A DNA stretch of 64,000 nucleotides, taken from positions 62,001 to 126,000 of the forward strand of contig CAJNDT010000598.1 of the NCBI GenBank assembly GCA_905221615.1, given 5' to 3'. Below, in pieces: positions 1 through 15,830 of this stretch. The DNA is from Symbiodinium sp. CCMP2592 (taxonomy: Eukaryota > Sar > Dinophyceae > Suessiales > Symbiodiniaceae). Made by a program: the position numbers and the translations under genes. The notes beneath the pieces are model-generated. The model did no database searches. It saw only the letters and a program-made list of their open reading frames with translations, and was not told the DNA's origin. The stretch's first letter is position 1, and each line of letters starts with the position of its first letter.

Positions 1-647
1 GAATCCGCAAAGCTGGGTTAATGTCAGGTGGGCTAATGTGCTTATCTGCTTCCGGGGCAATGGACCCGGGATTCGAAGTAAACCTCGCCTGTTCGTCGAG
101 TGCGAGTGCTAGAAAGACAGGAAAGATGATGGGACCACTGCTTGCGATTTAAGATTTCAGGGACATGTCAAAGAACGGATGAGGGGTACATTGCTTCCGA
201 TTTAATTTTTGGAGAAAGCGAAAAGAAGATGGGGGCACTGCTTGTGATTCGATTCAAGATCTTCTTAAGGCATATTGAGCCAATGCGGCTGCAGGTGCAC
301 AGGTGGCAGAGCATGTAATTCTGCTAAAGTGCGACACTGGGTAGTAAAGCGGTATTTCAACAGGAGTTTAAACATGGCACATCCTCTGCAGAAACGTATG
401 TTGCAGTCAAGCAGCCCAGGAAAGCCAGAGCCCTTACTCCCCACTCTCTTGCAATTGTGTATGCTGAGGACAGGCTCAGCAAGCACAGGCTTTGCATCTT
501 GATCGTACATGCTTTTTGTGATGCGTGCTGGCGAATCTCAGTCGAGCCTGCCATGGGTACATACATACAGGCCGTCACATAGCAGCAGCAGTAGGCAGTA
601 GTAGCAGTAGAAGTAGCATTAGCAGTAACATTAGCATTAACAGTCGC

Positions 648-720
<73 letters not shown>

Positions 721-1787
721 TGATTCATGATGATTATGATCATGATGTGAGAGCTCATGATGTCACAGGGTGCCATTACAGTACAGCCTTGAATGCCAGT
801 GCCCGCTTTACCAGCTTCACATAGGTGACATATGCCAACGCATGTGTGTTCGTCTGTTGTCGTTCGTGCGAAGGATGGGCCAATCTGCCCTAAGGCCGAT
901 CAATGCCGTAAAGAAACTCTCCCGTCGCCATGCTCAAGTTCGATTGATTCCTTTATGGAGTAGGACTGTCAGAACTTCAGCTATGACAGCTATGACATGT
1001 ACCAGACTCTCCAGGGGTTCTATCGCCTGCTCAAGATAGATTTTTTAGAGGCCAGATATCGATCATCTTTTCCTGGAAGATCTTCCCAGCGAATTCAGTG
1101 GCAGATCAGCACAGCCAGATTGGGTCGAAACTCCAGAACCAATACGTGATTCAAAAGAAAGTATCATGATTCCAAATCAATTTAGACTTTCTCCCTCATC
1201 GGCATGAATTTGCAGGGGAATAATACCATGATGCATCTAAGAGTGGTTGCTGAATATCTGATCCGATGGGCACTCCTGGCAACACCACCTCCAGACCTTG
1301 GGCAGGACTGAGCTTGCTTCCTGATGACCTCCCCATAATTTCGGCAGCTTGCCCCGAGAAGCTACAACTCGAAGCTTGTTGGGTATCCGCACAATAGGCT
1401 GAAGTTTTGGCAAGCCACTATCTGGTGCATCAACTTGGACAGGACAAGAGGGCTTTCGTTTTTTTGCAAGGGTTTACTTAGCATGCCGATTGAGTTCCCC
1501 AACAGTGACGAACTTGCTAAGTTGTGTGCCATGCCTGGGTCAGGCTCCACGCGCTGTTCAAATAACCACGGAGTCAATTCACAAAGTAATCGGTCAGGAG
1601 CCCGGAAAGGAACAACATCCTATGTGAACTTAACTGTAGGAAGACCCGTTGAAAATGTGAGGTCCAGTTTATTGCGAATTACTCATCAACTACTTCTACA
1701 CATGGTTCAGATAGACGGGATACATAATTATGCACTTATGTTGTGGTAGTTGTGGGTGAGTTCTAGGCTTCTGCGTCTTGGCATGAC
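1..1787. other. Gene-free left flank
   Basis: I see no supportable gene here. A loose duplication about 100 bases apart (around 115-160 and 215-262) shares a 'gatggg.cactgcttg.gatt' core. The open frames in the area are short, or are translations of the AGT microsatellite in other frames. Confidence 0.5.
648..720. repeat. (AGT)n microsatellite
   Basis: An uninterrupted AGT/TAG trinucleotide run of about 24 units, preceded by degenerate AGC/AGT units from about 580. It produces spurious poly-Ser and poly-Thr open frames on the two strands. Confidence 0.95.
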
Positions 1788-2560
1788 GTGATTGTGTTGG
1801 ATGTGGATTGTCAGGAGGACCTCAACAATCCCCACACAGCATCATATTTGCTGCGCCTTGCTGCGCTTGGCAAACTGAAAGGGGTGATGTCAGGATTGCC
1901 TTGTCGGACCCGTAGTGTGCTGAGGAACAGGGCCCCAGGACCACCAGTCATTCGTGGCAGGTTTGGAGAGACGCGTTGGGGGTTACCAGATGTGGACTTG
2001 CGTGATCGGGATAAGTTGTTTGAAGATGGCTGCCTCCTTATGCGCACCCTTCTCTTGAAAGTTGTGGCTGCCACTGGCCATAAACTTGCGTAGCCTGACC
2101 CGCCCCCTTTGCCGAGTTTGCTTGAAAATCCAGAGGCTTTTCTTGGTTCCGAGGCCAAGCATCTACCATCGTTGTGGATTACGCCCGAATGGATGGCGGT
2201 ACAAGAATTCCTCGGACTCCAACAGTATCACCTCAATCAGGGCCCCCTGTTTCACACTAGGGTTAAGCCCACGACGGCAGCTGTTCACGGCATATACTGG
2301 CCCTTGTGGGCCAGAGATGTGGTCGATACAATGCACTGCCGCAATCAAGTTGTGGGTAGGGAAGATAGCAAGACGTGGGCTGCACGGGCCCCAGGGTTGA
2401 AAGCTGCTGTGAAAGAAGCCATTAACAATCTTGGTGATGTGTGGCATCGGTATAAGGTAGACCCTGAGGCTCTGAAGGCGCTTGCTCTTTCACGCTCCCT
2501 GAAACTCTTGGTGTTGGGGGTGTTGCTGCTCCGGATGAGCCGGCTCGAGGTCCTCCTTTA
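1788..2560 (+). pseudogene. Copia-like polyprotein remnant: cytosine-methyltransferase-like segment
   Basis: An open frame at 1788-2093 has a hydrophobic strand (IVLDVD) and then SGLPCRTRS, with the Pro-Cys pair at 1899-1904, like motif IV of C5-cytosine methyltransferases. The sequence continues at 2109-2561 in the same frame after one stop, with SLWITPEW and LNQGPLFHTRVKPTT. These blocks resemble a domain that I recall from dinoflagellate Ty1/copia polyproteins, where a methyltransferase-like module sits upstream of the integrase. The AdoMet-binding N-terminal motif (FxxxCxG) is not visible, so the domain is truncated at its 5' side. The internal stop and a frame change into the downstream integrase make it a relic. 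The domain name is an inference from motifs; the PC motif and its position before the integrase are seen directly. Confidence 0.6.
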
Positions 2561-3266
2561 GATGCTGAGGAGCAGGAATGGGAAATATTAGAGGATGTGG
2601 TGGAACCACTGCCCATAGCTCGGGTGCACACAGATGGAGGGAGGGAATTCTGTAGTGAAGGGTTCCGGGCCTTTTGCGATGAAAAGGGCTATGTTAAGAG
2701 TTGCATGGGAAGTGACGACTTCAAGTCAAATGGCAGATGTGAAAACATGATAGGCGTCTTGAAGGGCAGGGCTAGAACGTTGTTAAGGGCTGGAGGAAAT
2801 GAGTGGCAGGACTGGCCATTCGCTATTCAGAATCCTGGCACCAGCCAAGGAGATTGAACGAGCGTATGTGGTTAGAACTGAATATGGCAATCTACGCAAC
2901 GTCAAAGTTGTCTTTGGTGGAGTTGTTGATGCACACCCCTGACGTTGATGAAGGTTACGAAGTCCCATTAGTAGTGGATGCCCCTGCCCCTCCTGAGGTA
3001 CCACGACGGGTAAGAGGTAAAAGTCCTGGGTTAAGTATGCGTGAGTCAGCCTCGGCGGCCGCGCCCATGCTGAGGATGAAGTAGCCGCTTTCCTTGCTCA
3101 GGCCCCAACCTTTCACCCTCACAAGGCCTCCCGCAAAAAGAACAGCTTTCGCAACTTCTTGTTTAAGGATGCATCTTGCTTTTCCTGGCCAGCTCTTTCT
3201 GCAGCACAGCAGTTGGTGAGGGAAGAATGGCCATGGCTGGGAATCGCACCTGACTTAGATCTTTAA
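2561..3266 (+). pseudogene. Copia-like integrase core and tail remnant
   Basis: A linker rich in Pro and Glu (from about 2537) runs in one frame into ARVHTDGGREF, whose Asp is at 2633. NGRCENMIGVLKGR follows about 50 residues later. These are the second Asp and the Glu of the rve (DDE) integrase core, with the spacing usual in Ty1/copia integrases. The first catalytic Asp block is absent, so the 5' part of the core has been lost. After a frameshift near 2810 the frame continues with LAIRYSESWHQPRR, then a Pro/Val-rich stretch. A further in-frame segment of roughly 65 codons ends at TAA 3264. No reverse transcriptase follows, so the element is truncated on both sides. It cannot be an active integrase. 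Confidence 0.7.
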
Positions 3267-5690
3267 ACAGCTGAGCAAAGTCAATTAACGTGTTTCGTCC
3301 AACTGCTGGGATGACGAGTGACTAGCTAGCCAGCCCACTGGGCCGAAAAAGAGGGCATCTGCCCGGGTTCTAGAAATTATTGCAGTCTCAATTGAAAAGT
3401 GCCATGTGTCAGCTTTGGGTGTGTTCAGGAGTTCCCGCAGAAACGCCATGATCATATACTTGTTAATGCTGCATGAGGCTCAAAAAGGGCGTCGACCAAT
3501 CCAGAAAAAGGCATCGACAACCCCCAAAACAGGCATCGCAACCGCCCAAAAAAGGCATTGGCAGTTAGCAGAGCTGGCATCCACTTGGCTTTGTTTCACA
3601 GACCAATTACATGAAAAGTATACCACGACCTCAATGCTTGAAGGCTAAATGCTGTCTTGCGCAGCGCGAATGATGCGATGATACTCTCAAATTTCGAGTG
3701 TGAATCGAGGTTTTGGAGCCTTATATGGTTCAACTTCTGGGGGTCAAGGCTAGGCTACAGTTACGTAATTAGGGAGCATTCCAGCGCTCAAGCTTTGCAA
3801 GCCAGAATCTTCCCCTCAAGACACAATGCAAAGCTTTGCAGAGAATTCAGCTTTAGTTGTGGGATGAAAATGGGGGGTGATTCAGGGGCATAATGGTTCT
3901 CAACTTGAGATCCTTTCCAGAAACGCGCTGTAAGTGCGCAACGCTTGTAACAACATGGTTTGTGTAGTAAACGAGGAGTACTTTAATGAGACCGTCATCA
4001 TTGTATCACTACAAGAGGCGGGAAATGACTTCTTATCACCCCCTGTTTACTCCTGAAGGACGACCCAAACATGAGAGCCATGTATAAACATTCGAAGTGG
4101 CAGCCTTACGCCTTGCAATTCATCAGGCATTCTTCAGTCACTGATAAGATCGCAGCTCCCTCTCGTCTATGGTTTGCCGGCTGGCCGCGGCGCAGCAGCA
4201 AAGCTGGTGTCTTGGACGCTCTGGGGGTGTCTAGATACAGGGTGAAGGGCCCATTGACAGCTGGCCGATTCACAAGCAGGAATTTCTCATACAAAATTCT
4301 ACGAGAACACTGAGGGATATACACATTATACACGCATAATCCCCATGACCCCGCATATATGATACAGATCATCTCCTTGTATTACTCCTTCCTTCTTATG
4401 TAGCCATTTTATACATGCATGGGCCAACTAATTTTCCGAAACTCCCAAATGGTTTCTGAGAGGTGACGAGTCCCAAGGTAATTCCAATAGCATTCAGACA
4501 CCGTGACTCCTGCTTTCTGACACTACTTTCAAAACAAGCCCAGCACGCTTGCGCACACTTGCACGCTTTCAAATGTATTGGAAGCTACAGCAGCAGCTTC
4601 TTTATATGCGACCCATGCATCGCCTGTAGGCTATACATGCCACGTGTAATACACTTCCATGGAAAAGAAGATCCCATACGGCTGTACTTCGATCGCCAAA
4701 TAATCCACGAAGTTTGTTATACAGAGTCTGCGCAGGGCACGGGCTTGTGGTACAGTGTTTGGGTATTAAGGTTCATGGCCGTAAAACCTGCGAGGCGTAG
4801 GTACTGCGTGGTGCAGGGTTCAAGCATATCATTGTAGGCGCATACTGCCCAAGTCAACTTTCCATGTGAAAGCTTGGCCATTTACTGGCGCAGTGAATAC
4901 TGCAACTTGCAACTGGTTAGAACAAAAAATCAGGACAGCTTTTGACACCCCCCCTACCTCCTGTACGAATTCTGCGTGCGTATAGAAGTACCGTGTAAAC
5001 CACAATTTGGTGTGCTCTTATAATTTGATCCTCTTTACAGATTATCACGGCGATTTCCTGTCGAAAACGCAGACACGTCTGCAAGCACATGTTTTGAGGG
5101 CGGACGACGGGGCCCTTAAGGTAAACCCTATATAGTATGTGTCACAGATATGTCAGGGAATAAGGTTTTTTTTGGGGGGGTTCTGAGAGGCTGTTAACTA
5201 TAATTAGTCCCCTCGTAAATCATTTCGCGACTTCGGGTCTACATTGTGAGCTTTCAGGAACATGTGCTGACACACCGGCTCTTCGAACAATTAGGTGAAT
5301 TCCGACATACCAATGCATCACCTTTTCATAACATATTCGAGGCGATGCTCGCAGCGAGAATCTGGAGATGTGACCTATATAACTTATATAATCTTCGCAT
5401 GCATCGCAATTGAAGATAGCTGGATATAGTATCCAACGATGACCGGACTCCAACTGGCGCCGGATGCGGTCAAAGTCGTGAATTTGTAGGTCGCAAGCAA
5501 AAAAGATCGAGGTTCTCACTCAACGCTTGCTGTGCCCAGTAAGCATATCCTCTTAACAACCGCAAGCCTGATCTGTGAAAAAAAGGCGGCACAACTAGGA
5601 GGCAAGAACAGGTCGTACGAATGCAGAACGCCAAGGATCAAACCTCCTTTTAACTTTTACAGTTTCGTGCATTGCACCTAGCATTTCTTG
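3267..5690. other. Gene-free stretch
   Basis: No coding segment is supported; the open frames here are short and lack recognisable motifs. The stretch contains the short minisatellite at 3480-3567 and a G-run near 5175. Confidence 0.45.
3480..3567. repeat. Short minisatellite, about 22-bp period
   Basis: Four degenerate units of the form 'ccAAAAAaGGCATCGacaac' lie head to tail. Confidence 0.7.
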
Positions 5691-5693
5691 GTG

Positions 5694-6555
5694 TCACGGT
5701 TCGCGTGGATCACGCCTGCACATTGCGAGGAACCTGTCTAACCACATCATGGCTTGAACAGTATCTGCACCCTTGCCGCCAATCCACGGAAACTGATTAT
5801 ATAGGTTTTTTTGCAATTCAGATTGCTCTTCGAGAAGTGTTTGAGAGTGGAGTTCTTCGAGAATGCCAGCTGCCACATGGGAAACCAGGAAAACGCCCTC
5901 GAAAGACGTTCCTCAACAGCCTTGCTTCTATTCTCATCGCCATCAAAATACGTTAGGCGGGCCAAGTAAAGCAACAAGCTACCCACTAGGTCACGACAAA
6001 ATCCGTACTTCAGTGTGTGGAATTTGTCAACTTTGAAAAGAAAGGCGGCTTGGCGTCTGTGAAAGGAGGCTGCGCCAGGGCAGGCTCAGTCTCCCATGGG
6101 GGAGTTTCAAAAAGGGTTTGGGACCAGGCCGGATTGTTCGCCACATCCTCGAAAGGATGATCACTGTCGCCAGCAGGACAATAAGGACGCATTCTGTTGT
6201 CATAATGGGTTCCCACATTGCCGCGGTATCTAACAAAGTTCGCGGCTTCGTAATGTTCTTCAAAGTCGCCCTTGCTTCCGACACGGTCTGCTTGGCACGT
6301 GGTCCATTTACTGTCACGCCCTCTGTAAAAAGGAGCTGATGATCGTTGGAGATTTCCTGCAGCAGTGAAGAGGATGCCACCATGGCCTTGCTTGGCGGCT
6401 CTTCGGCTCTGCCGTATTCTGTCAGCTTTGGATCCCGCATTTCTTATTGCTTCCGGTAAGCCAAATCCAGATTCCCAGCTATAGCAATAAACGGGTGACT
6501 TTTGATATCCGTAGACAGATTGGCAAAACCATCTGGCGCTCTTTCCAAGCAGCAC
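5694..6555 (-). pseudogene. Dispersed dinoflagellate family, middle part (copy 1)
   Basis: Read on the minus strand, three overlapping frames give one continuous protein-like message. It contains HPFEDVANNPAWSQTLF and PPWETEPALAQ (about 6160-6060), then KVDKFHTLKYGFCRDLVGSL (from about 6030), then FPWIGGKGADTVQAMMWL (to about 5720). Two frame changes join the parts, one in a T/C-rich run near 6045 and one in an A7 run near 5815. The layout PFED - PW - FHxxKxG - WxxxKGxDT matches the copy at 54.5-55.3 kb and a large uncharacterised protein family that I recall from dinoflagellate genomes; its function is unknown. The upstream part to 6555 is open but not recognised. It is either a pseudogene or a gene damaged by single-base sequence errors. 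Confidence 0.55.
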
Positions 6556-6559
6556 CGAA

Positions 6560-7508
6560 AAATGACATGCTGAAGGGGAAAATCTTTATACCTGCTCCAG
6601 AAAATCCGCAGGAACTCTTTTGAGTCCTCCCCTTGGGGGATCCCTCCGAATATTAATTAATCTGGCACGCTTTTTCAGTAAAACCTTGAAAAGGCACTGA
6701 CCTTCAGGCAGGGAATATCAGCCGGCCCCGCTCCCGATTCTTCCCCAGGTGGACTTTCAACATGCAGAATCGAGATTGGAACACGGATTTAAAGACCGTA
6801 TCTATGGAAAATTCGAAGAGAACCTCTTTCCCCGTGTCAGTTTGACACCTTTGCTGCTGCATTCACCTCCGAGGTGTTGCAGCCGGATCTACGAAATGTT
6901 TTGGCTGTTCGTCCCACCTCCCATGCTACTGCTTGGGTTGTGTTTGGATTCAAGTGTTAGTCTGCGTGCATGATTGCAATGTAGGGAAATTTAATTACAA
7001 ACAAGAAAATGTACGACTTCAGGTGTAGGCCTTTCTACAATAATTGCTCTATATACTCAAGAAAATCCTGATAGACTTCTTGTATGTCCAAGCCTTGCAT
7101 CAGAATGTTTCGCTAATCTTGGCTCAACAAACATGTTTGGGTTCACCGCGTGACCAGGGATATTGATGATTCAGCAAATAAGGGACTACAAAGGATAAGA
7201 CTTGAAAGTACTCTTTAACAGATAGCCCAATGAACTGTTCTAGACGAAACGCCTTATAAAGCCCTAAAGACCTCAAACCATTTAAACCCGGTATATACCC
7301 CATATAGATAGATAGACATGTAAATATACATATATATGTATGTATATATATATATATATATATATACAGGGCCCAAGTGACCCAGCAGCGGGTATCTTGA
7401 AGGCCCCAGTACCGCACGCAATGGCCGCATAGCGGAAGGCGGTACGCCAGTTTGCAGCTGCCTGGGCAGCTGCAGGGGGGCAACAGCCAGACCTACAATT
7501 GGGATTCC
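6560..7508. other. Gene-free stretch with TA-rich tract
   Basis: No gene is supported. A TATG/TA-rich simple tract lies at about 7300-7368. The frame of the following ORF is open upstream to 7452 without an ATG. Confidence 0.4.
7300..7368. repeat. GATA/TATG/(TA)n simple repeat
   Basis: Runs of 'atagatagatag', 'tatatatgtatgta' and (TA)n follow one another directly. Confidence 0.9.
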
Positions 7509-8309
7509 ATGTTGGTGGGCAACTACACCAACACCCTTGTGCACACCGGCTTCGAGTTCCCGACTTACAGCCGCCACGGCTCCAGCAAGAAGCTGTTCGC
7601 ATGTGTGGATGACGAACATGTGACGCTCAGAGTGGCAGTGTTTGATCACCAGGGGCACTTGAAGGACACCATTCCCACAGGACACGAACACTTGGTCGTT
7701 GTCCGGCTCTTCTTGACCCCGGAAGAGCTGCAGCTGCTGATGGATAGCGTCCCGAAGTGGGATATGGCCGGTGCCATTCCGTGCACCACAAAATCGAACA
7801 TGAGCGAGATCGACCTCTTGGTTTGCAATAAGGACCTGGAAACCGACGCCAAAGCCAAAAGCATGGTGGGTGCCGTTAAGGATGCTTTCCGAAATGGTGC
7901 TCTCGGCTGGATGAGCTGCTTAGCCAACATCAAGAACATGTTGGCCAAGGTGTATCCGGAGCAAAACGTCTACGCCAATCGTGGCTACACCACGAACATG
8001 CACTGGATCGTCGGCCCCAATGCCGTCTTCCTGAGAATCATGATGGCTATGATGGAGCTGACGGAGATGGATGCCGTCCCCATTAGGGACCACTGGCTCG
8101 ACCACTTCGAGATGGAGGCCCACGAGATGGCCGATAATGCCATGGCCATCCCCGAGAGCCAGTACTTGGGCGACAGTTGGGACCTGCTCAAAGCAATGAT
8201 GCCGACTTACTTGGCGGAGCACATCAATAGCAATGCCTTGTATAACCTCAAGCACCTTGGACCGAGGCGGTGTGCGATGCATTCCACAGCATGGATGGCG
8301 GCAGCATGA
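7509..8309 (+). CDS. Orphan single-frame ORF, 266 aa
   Basis: I do not recognise this protein. It is one uninterrupted frame from ATG 7509 (the first ATG) to TGA 8307. The product is mixed-polarity and globular-looking, without a signal peptide or clear transmembrane span. It has a hydrophobic beta-like start (LVVVRLFLTPEEL), a Met-rich helix at codons about 175-190 (FLRIMMAMMELTEM) and a His/Glu-rich stretch (DHWLDHFEMEAHEMAD). The length and the lack of low complexity suggest real coding sequence, and no intron or frameshift is needed. The 3' flank to 8.5 kb has no obvious poly(A) relic. It could be a host gene, a retrocopied gene or an element ORF; the neighbours do not help. Confidence 0.55.
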   Translation: MLVGNYTNTLVHTGFEFPTYSRHGSSKKLFACVDDEHVTLRVAVFDHQGHLKDTIPTGHEHLVVVRLFLTPEELQLLMDSVPKWDMAGAIPCTTKSNMSEIDLLVCNKDLETDAKAKSMVGAVKDAFRNGALGWMSCLANIKNMLAKVYPEQNVYANRGYTTNMHWIVGPNAVFLRIMMAMMELTEMDAVPIRDHWLDHFEMEAHEMADNAMAIPESQYLGDSWDLLKAMMPTYLAEHINSNALYNLKHLGPRRCAMHSTAWMAAA

Positions 8310-9056
8310 TGGAAGGGATGGCCTTCGATGAGCCATTCGCCATGATTAACATGGATGCGATGTCAAGGAACACTAGCAGATGAGCCGTTTCAGGTTTAGT
8401 CTGCCTCTTTCAGTGGTTCGGCACGCGTGGATGTGTAAACGCTGTCACTGCACATGGATGCGTGTTTGAACGGGCGCGGCGATTTTTGAATTCTGTTGTG
8501 TGGGGCGTAGCTTGAAGTTGGCCTCTCCCGTTCTTTGGAGGAATATGCTCAGGCTAGATATAATATAGTTTCGCAGGTGTCAGCTGTGACTGCATGTCTG
8601 AGTGGAGTCTGCTAGAAGCAACACTCAGGAGCCTTGAAGTGTTGGTGCGCTTGCAAACTGCAAACGTCCTTGTTTCGCCACGGCACTTATGTTTGCCACA
8701 CCGCGCTAAATAGCCCAATGTCGTAGCTTGCTTGTTGCCTGCGGGATTGCACTTCGGTTTGTGTGTTCCCGTTTTCCCGTCGTTTACGAAGCAGCGCGGA
8801 GTCACAATGACCACGCTGAGAGAAGTAGTAAGTTTGGTTTTGTGGCAGGATGTGACGTAACCGCTTACGGTTTTTTACGTAGCTGCTGTGCAGCTGGCCG
8901 GGTCTACAGCGGTCCGCCTTCCCTGCCTAAACCCTGATGTGCCAGATTTCTGCTCGGCTTGTGTCAAACATCAGCTAGTGCATACTGGCAGTCAGTGGTT
9001 TCGTTTGCAAGTTAATTAGGCAGCGAACTCCTCTGAATGCTTGGAAATGGAAATGG

Positions 9057-9060
<4 letters not shown>

Positions 9061-9095
<35 letters not shown>
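9061..9095. repeat. (AT)n microsatellite
   Basis: A5 followed by about 15 AT units. Confidence 0.95.
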
Positions 9096-9096
<1 letters not shown>

Positions 9097-9167
9097 GAAG
9101 CCTCAAGGACGGACCACGAGGGTTGCAGCCCGCCATCCTTTCAGTGCTGGGGTTTGGGGCGAAGGAA

Positions 9168-9213
9168 TTAGGGTTTAGGATTGTGGGTTAGGGTTTGGGA
9201 TCAATGCTCAGGG
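9168..9213 (+). repeat. Degenerate telomere-like TTTAGGG stretch
   Basis: TTAGGGTTTAGG, then GGGTTAGGGTTTGGG and CAGGGTTT, lie in tandem with interruptions. TTTAGGG is the telomere unit known in dinoflagellates and plants; this short degenerate array is interstitial. Confidence 0.6.
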
Positions 9214-10498
9214 TTTCTCATTGAGGAATCCAAATCCCAGCCCCCTAAGAATGAATATTGAATATCCTCTCAGTATATCATGCTATTATGAGGAGATTAC
9301 CCATGCAACAGAAACTCAGGCTGTAGCCCTTGATCTTCATATTGGCTTTCTCTACACTAACCCTCCTATACCTCATGCAGTCCCCTGCTTTCCTCTTATA
9401 CTTGTAAAAGATGATGTAAGGGTATAGTAGAAAGAAAAGGGGAAACGAGCACCCATTAATAATTGGCAGTGGAATTACAGGCAAGCCACCCCATCTGCAA
9501 CACTCTGTGCCAGGGCTTCTAAAGCGGATGGGAGTTCAGCAGGTGGTTCAGTCCCAGGCACGACTTGCCAAGGCAATTATGAGAGGGGAGTTTGGGGGCC
9601 CGGACATGTTGCTGTATTACGTTTGCAAACATTCTCTTCCATCCGCATGCTGCTGTTCCACTGCCTGATGATCATAACATCAGATCGGGATCCCTAGAAC
9701 TTGGAAACGCCCAAGCTCCTTCTGAGCTGGAACGCAAGAGACCTCATATCTGAGCCTGCAATCTGCCCCCATCATATCAATATTCTTGAGATGGCATCTG
9801 AAGCTGATTCGGTTCCCCTACTTTTTAGCCGCCTTCTTCTTTGGCGCCTGGGACTGAGGAGGCTTTTCCTCCTGCGTTTGCTTCCTCCTTTGGGCGCGGC
9901 TGCTTGGCTGTGCTTGGCCTTGAGCGTGATCAGGGTCCTACACAGGGAATCATGGTACATTTTGCAACACAGTCTTGTGAAAACGCTGAGTTGCAAGGGC
10001 TTACATGGAAGCAACACGGCCGGTTTTGTGACGGCACTGCGTGAACTTCAGTCCACCACTTGATTTTGTGTTTTTAACGCTTTTCTTGTCTCACTCTTTG
10101 TGCCCTCTATAGTGGGCGTTTCCTCACTCCGTTTTTTTTGTAAGCCCCGATGTTTCATCCTTGTCAAGGTTTGTTTGACTTTTCGGTTCCCTCCGTTTTT
10201 GCATTGCTCTTTCCACATCCTGGCTTCATCTGGCTTCTTCAACTCTATGGGAATTGGCCATATGGCACATGTGAAGCAGACCTTTCAAGTTAGTTTCAAG
10301 GCACGGGTGCAATGTTGCGTTCCTGCATTTGCCGAAGTGGTGGTCTTCTTGTTTGCTTCGTCCTGTAGAAAGCAGGGGCATCGCAGCCTGAAGTGCTTGG
10401 CATGATTCGCGGCATGATTGTTGCCGATTGACAAGCTGTTGGCTTTCGTGCTGGCATCTCTGCATTTTGCTGTTGCGTCCCTCGCTAGAGTTGTCATC

Positions 10499-11221
10499 AT
10501 GGACGCTGCACTCAATGGAGCAGTTGACAAAGCCGTCAACGTGTTCATGGACCTGGACCTGGTCCCCACGGTGGTCAGCGCAGACATGTTGCACAGCCAC
10601 TGTCGCGAGCTCATCTCCGATGTTCTTGAATGGGAACATCAGAAGTACGTCCAGGACAAGGTCCAAGTGGAGGGCAATGACGTGCAACTGCTACGAGTCC
10701 AGGTCCATGGCGCGTGGGTCAAGGTCTCAGACGCCGGCAACCTTCCCGAAGGAGCCGACGAGTCAACCCTGGTTGACTTGAGAGCTTGCCTGGGCACAAC
10801 GCGACCGCTGCACTACGCGCAGACCGCCCTGAACGGCATCCTCATGTCCTTGCCACTTGTTCTGCAAGCCCGTACTGACTGGTACGCGGCACATTTTATC
10901 CATGAGCGATGGCTCTTGGATAATGCATCCCGCCGTGAGGATGAGCAGGTGAACCGAGAATTTTGGGACTTGGATCGCAATGAGATGCTGAAGGACGTGA
11001 GCATTTCTTTATTCGTTCGCGATGCTGTTCTCAGCAGATGTCCGTTCCTCCCCGATCCCACACGGGAGGCCCTCGAGCACGGAGGGTTTGTTCTCAAAGA
11101 GGACCTTGATTTGTTGGCTTTCGACCCACGGTGGGATGCGTACGGAGTTGAGAACCTGTACAGTCTAGTTCCAGCCCCGTTCCTAGACGTCCGGAAGATC
11201 GTCCGGGACCGGGAGGGCTGA
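10499..11221 (+). CDS. Orphan single-frame ORF, 240 aa
   Basis: I do not recognise this protein. The chosen start is ATG 10499, whose product begins MDAALNGAVDKAVNVFMDL; the frame is open upstream to 10418 with an ATG-less hydrophobic leader. The product is acidic, rich in Leu, Asp and Arg, and probably mostly helical. It contains FWDLDRNEMLKDVSISLFVR and LPDPTREALEHGGFVLKEDL. There is no signal peptide in the short form and no low-complexity sequence. Like the ORF at 7.5 kb it is intronless and undamaged, unlike most coding relics in the window, so it is a fair candidate for a real gene. The function is unknown. Confidence 0.55.
   Translation: MDAALNGAVDKAVNVFMDLDLVPTVVSADMLHSHCRELISDVLEWEHQKYVQDKVQVEGNDVQLLRVQVHGAWVKVSDAGNLPEGADESTLVDLRACLGTTRPLHYAQTALNGILMSLPLVLQARTDWYAAHFIHERWLLDNASRREDEQVNREFWDLDRNEMLKDVSISLFVRDAVLSRCPFLPDPTREALEHGGFVLKEDLDLLAFDPRWDAYGVENLYSLVPAPFLDVRKIVRDREG

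Positions 11222-15829
<4,608 letters not shown>

Positions 15830-15830
<1 letters not shown>

Larger units (their letters stand above)
8310..10498. other. Gene-free stretch
   Basis: No gene is supported. It holds an (AT)n tract near 9061 and a telomere-like degenerate stretch near 9168. The frame of the next ORF is open from about 10418. Confidence 0.45.

Noticed and set aside
1435-1749. Plus-strand open frame just upstream of the copia relic
   Set aside because: It has no recognisable gag, protease or methyltransferase motif and an opposing frame of similar length, so it is not supported.
4399-4413. Partial match to the dinoflagellate spliced leader (GTAGCCATTTT)
   Set aside because: Only 11 bases match and the following GGCTCAAG is absent; a match this short is not significant in 64 kb.
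6010-6440. A tail-anchored SNARE-like reading on the minus strand (hydrophobic CVLIVLLATVIILSRMW segment)
   Set aside because: The adjoining frames give PFED, PWETEPALA and FHTLKYG blocks that match the 55-kb copy; the hydrophobic stretch lies in the wrong frame and is better explained as a shadow.
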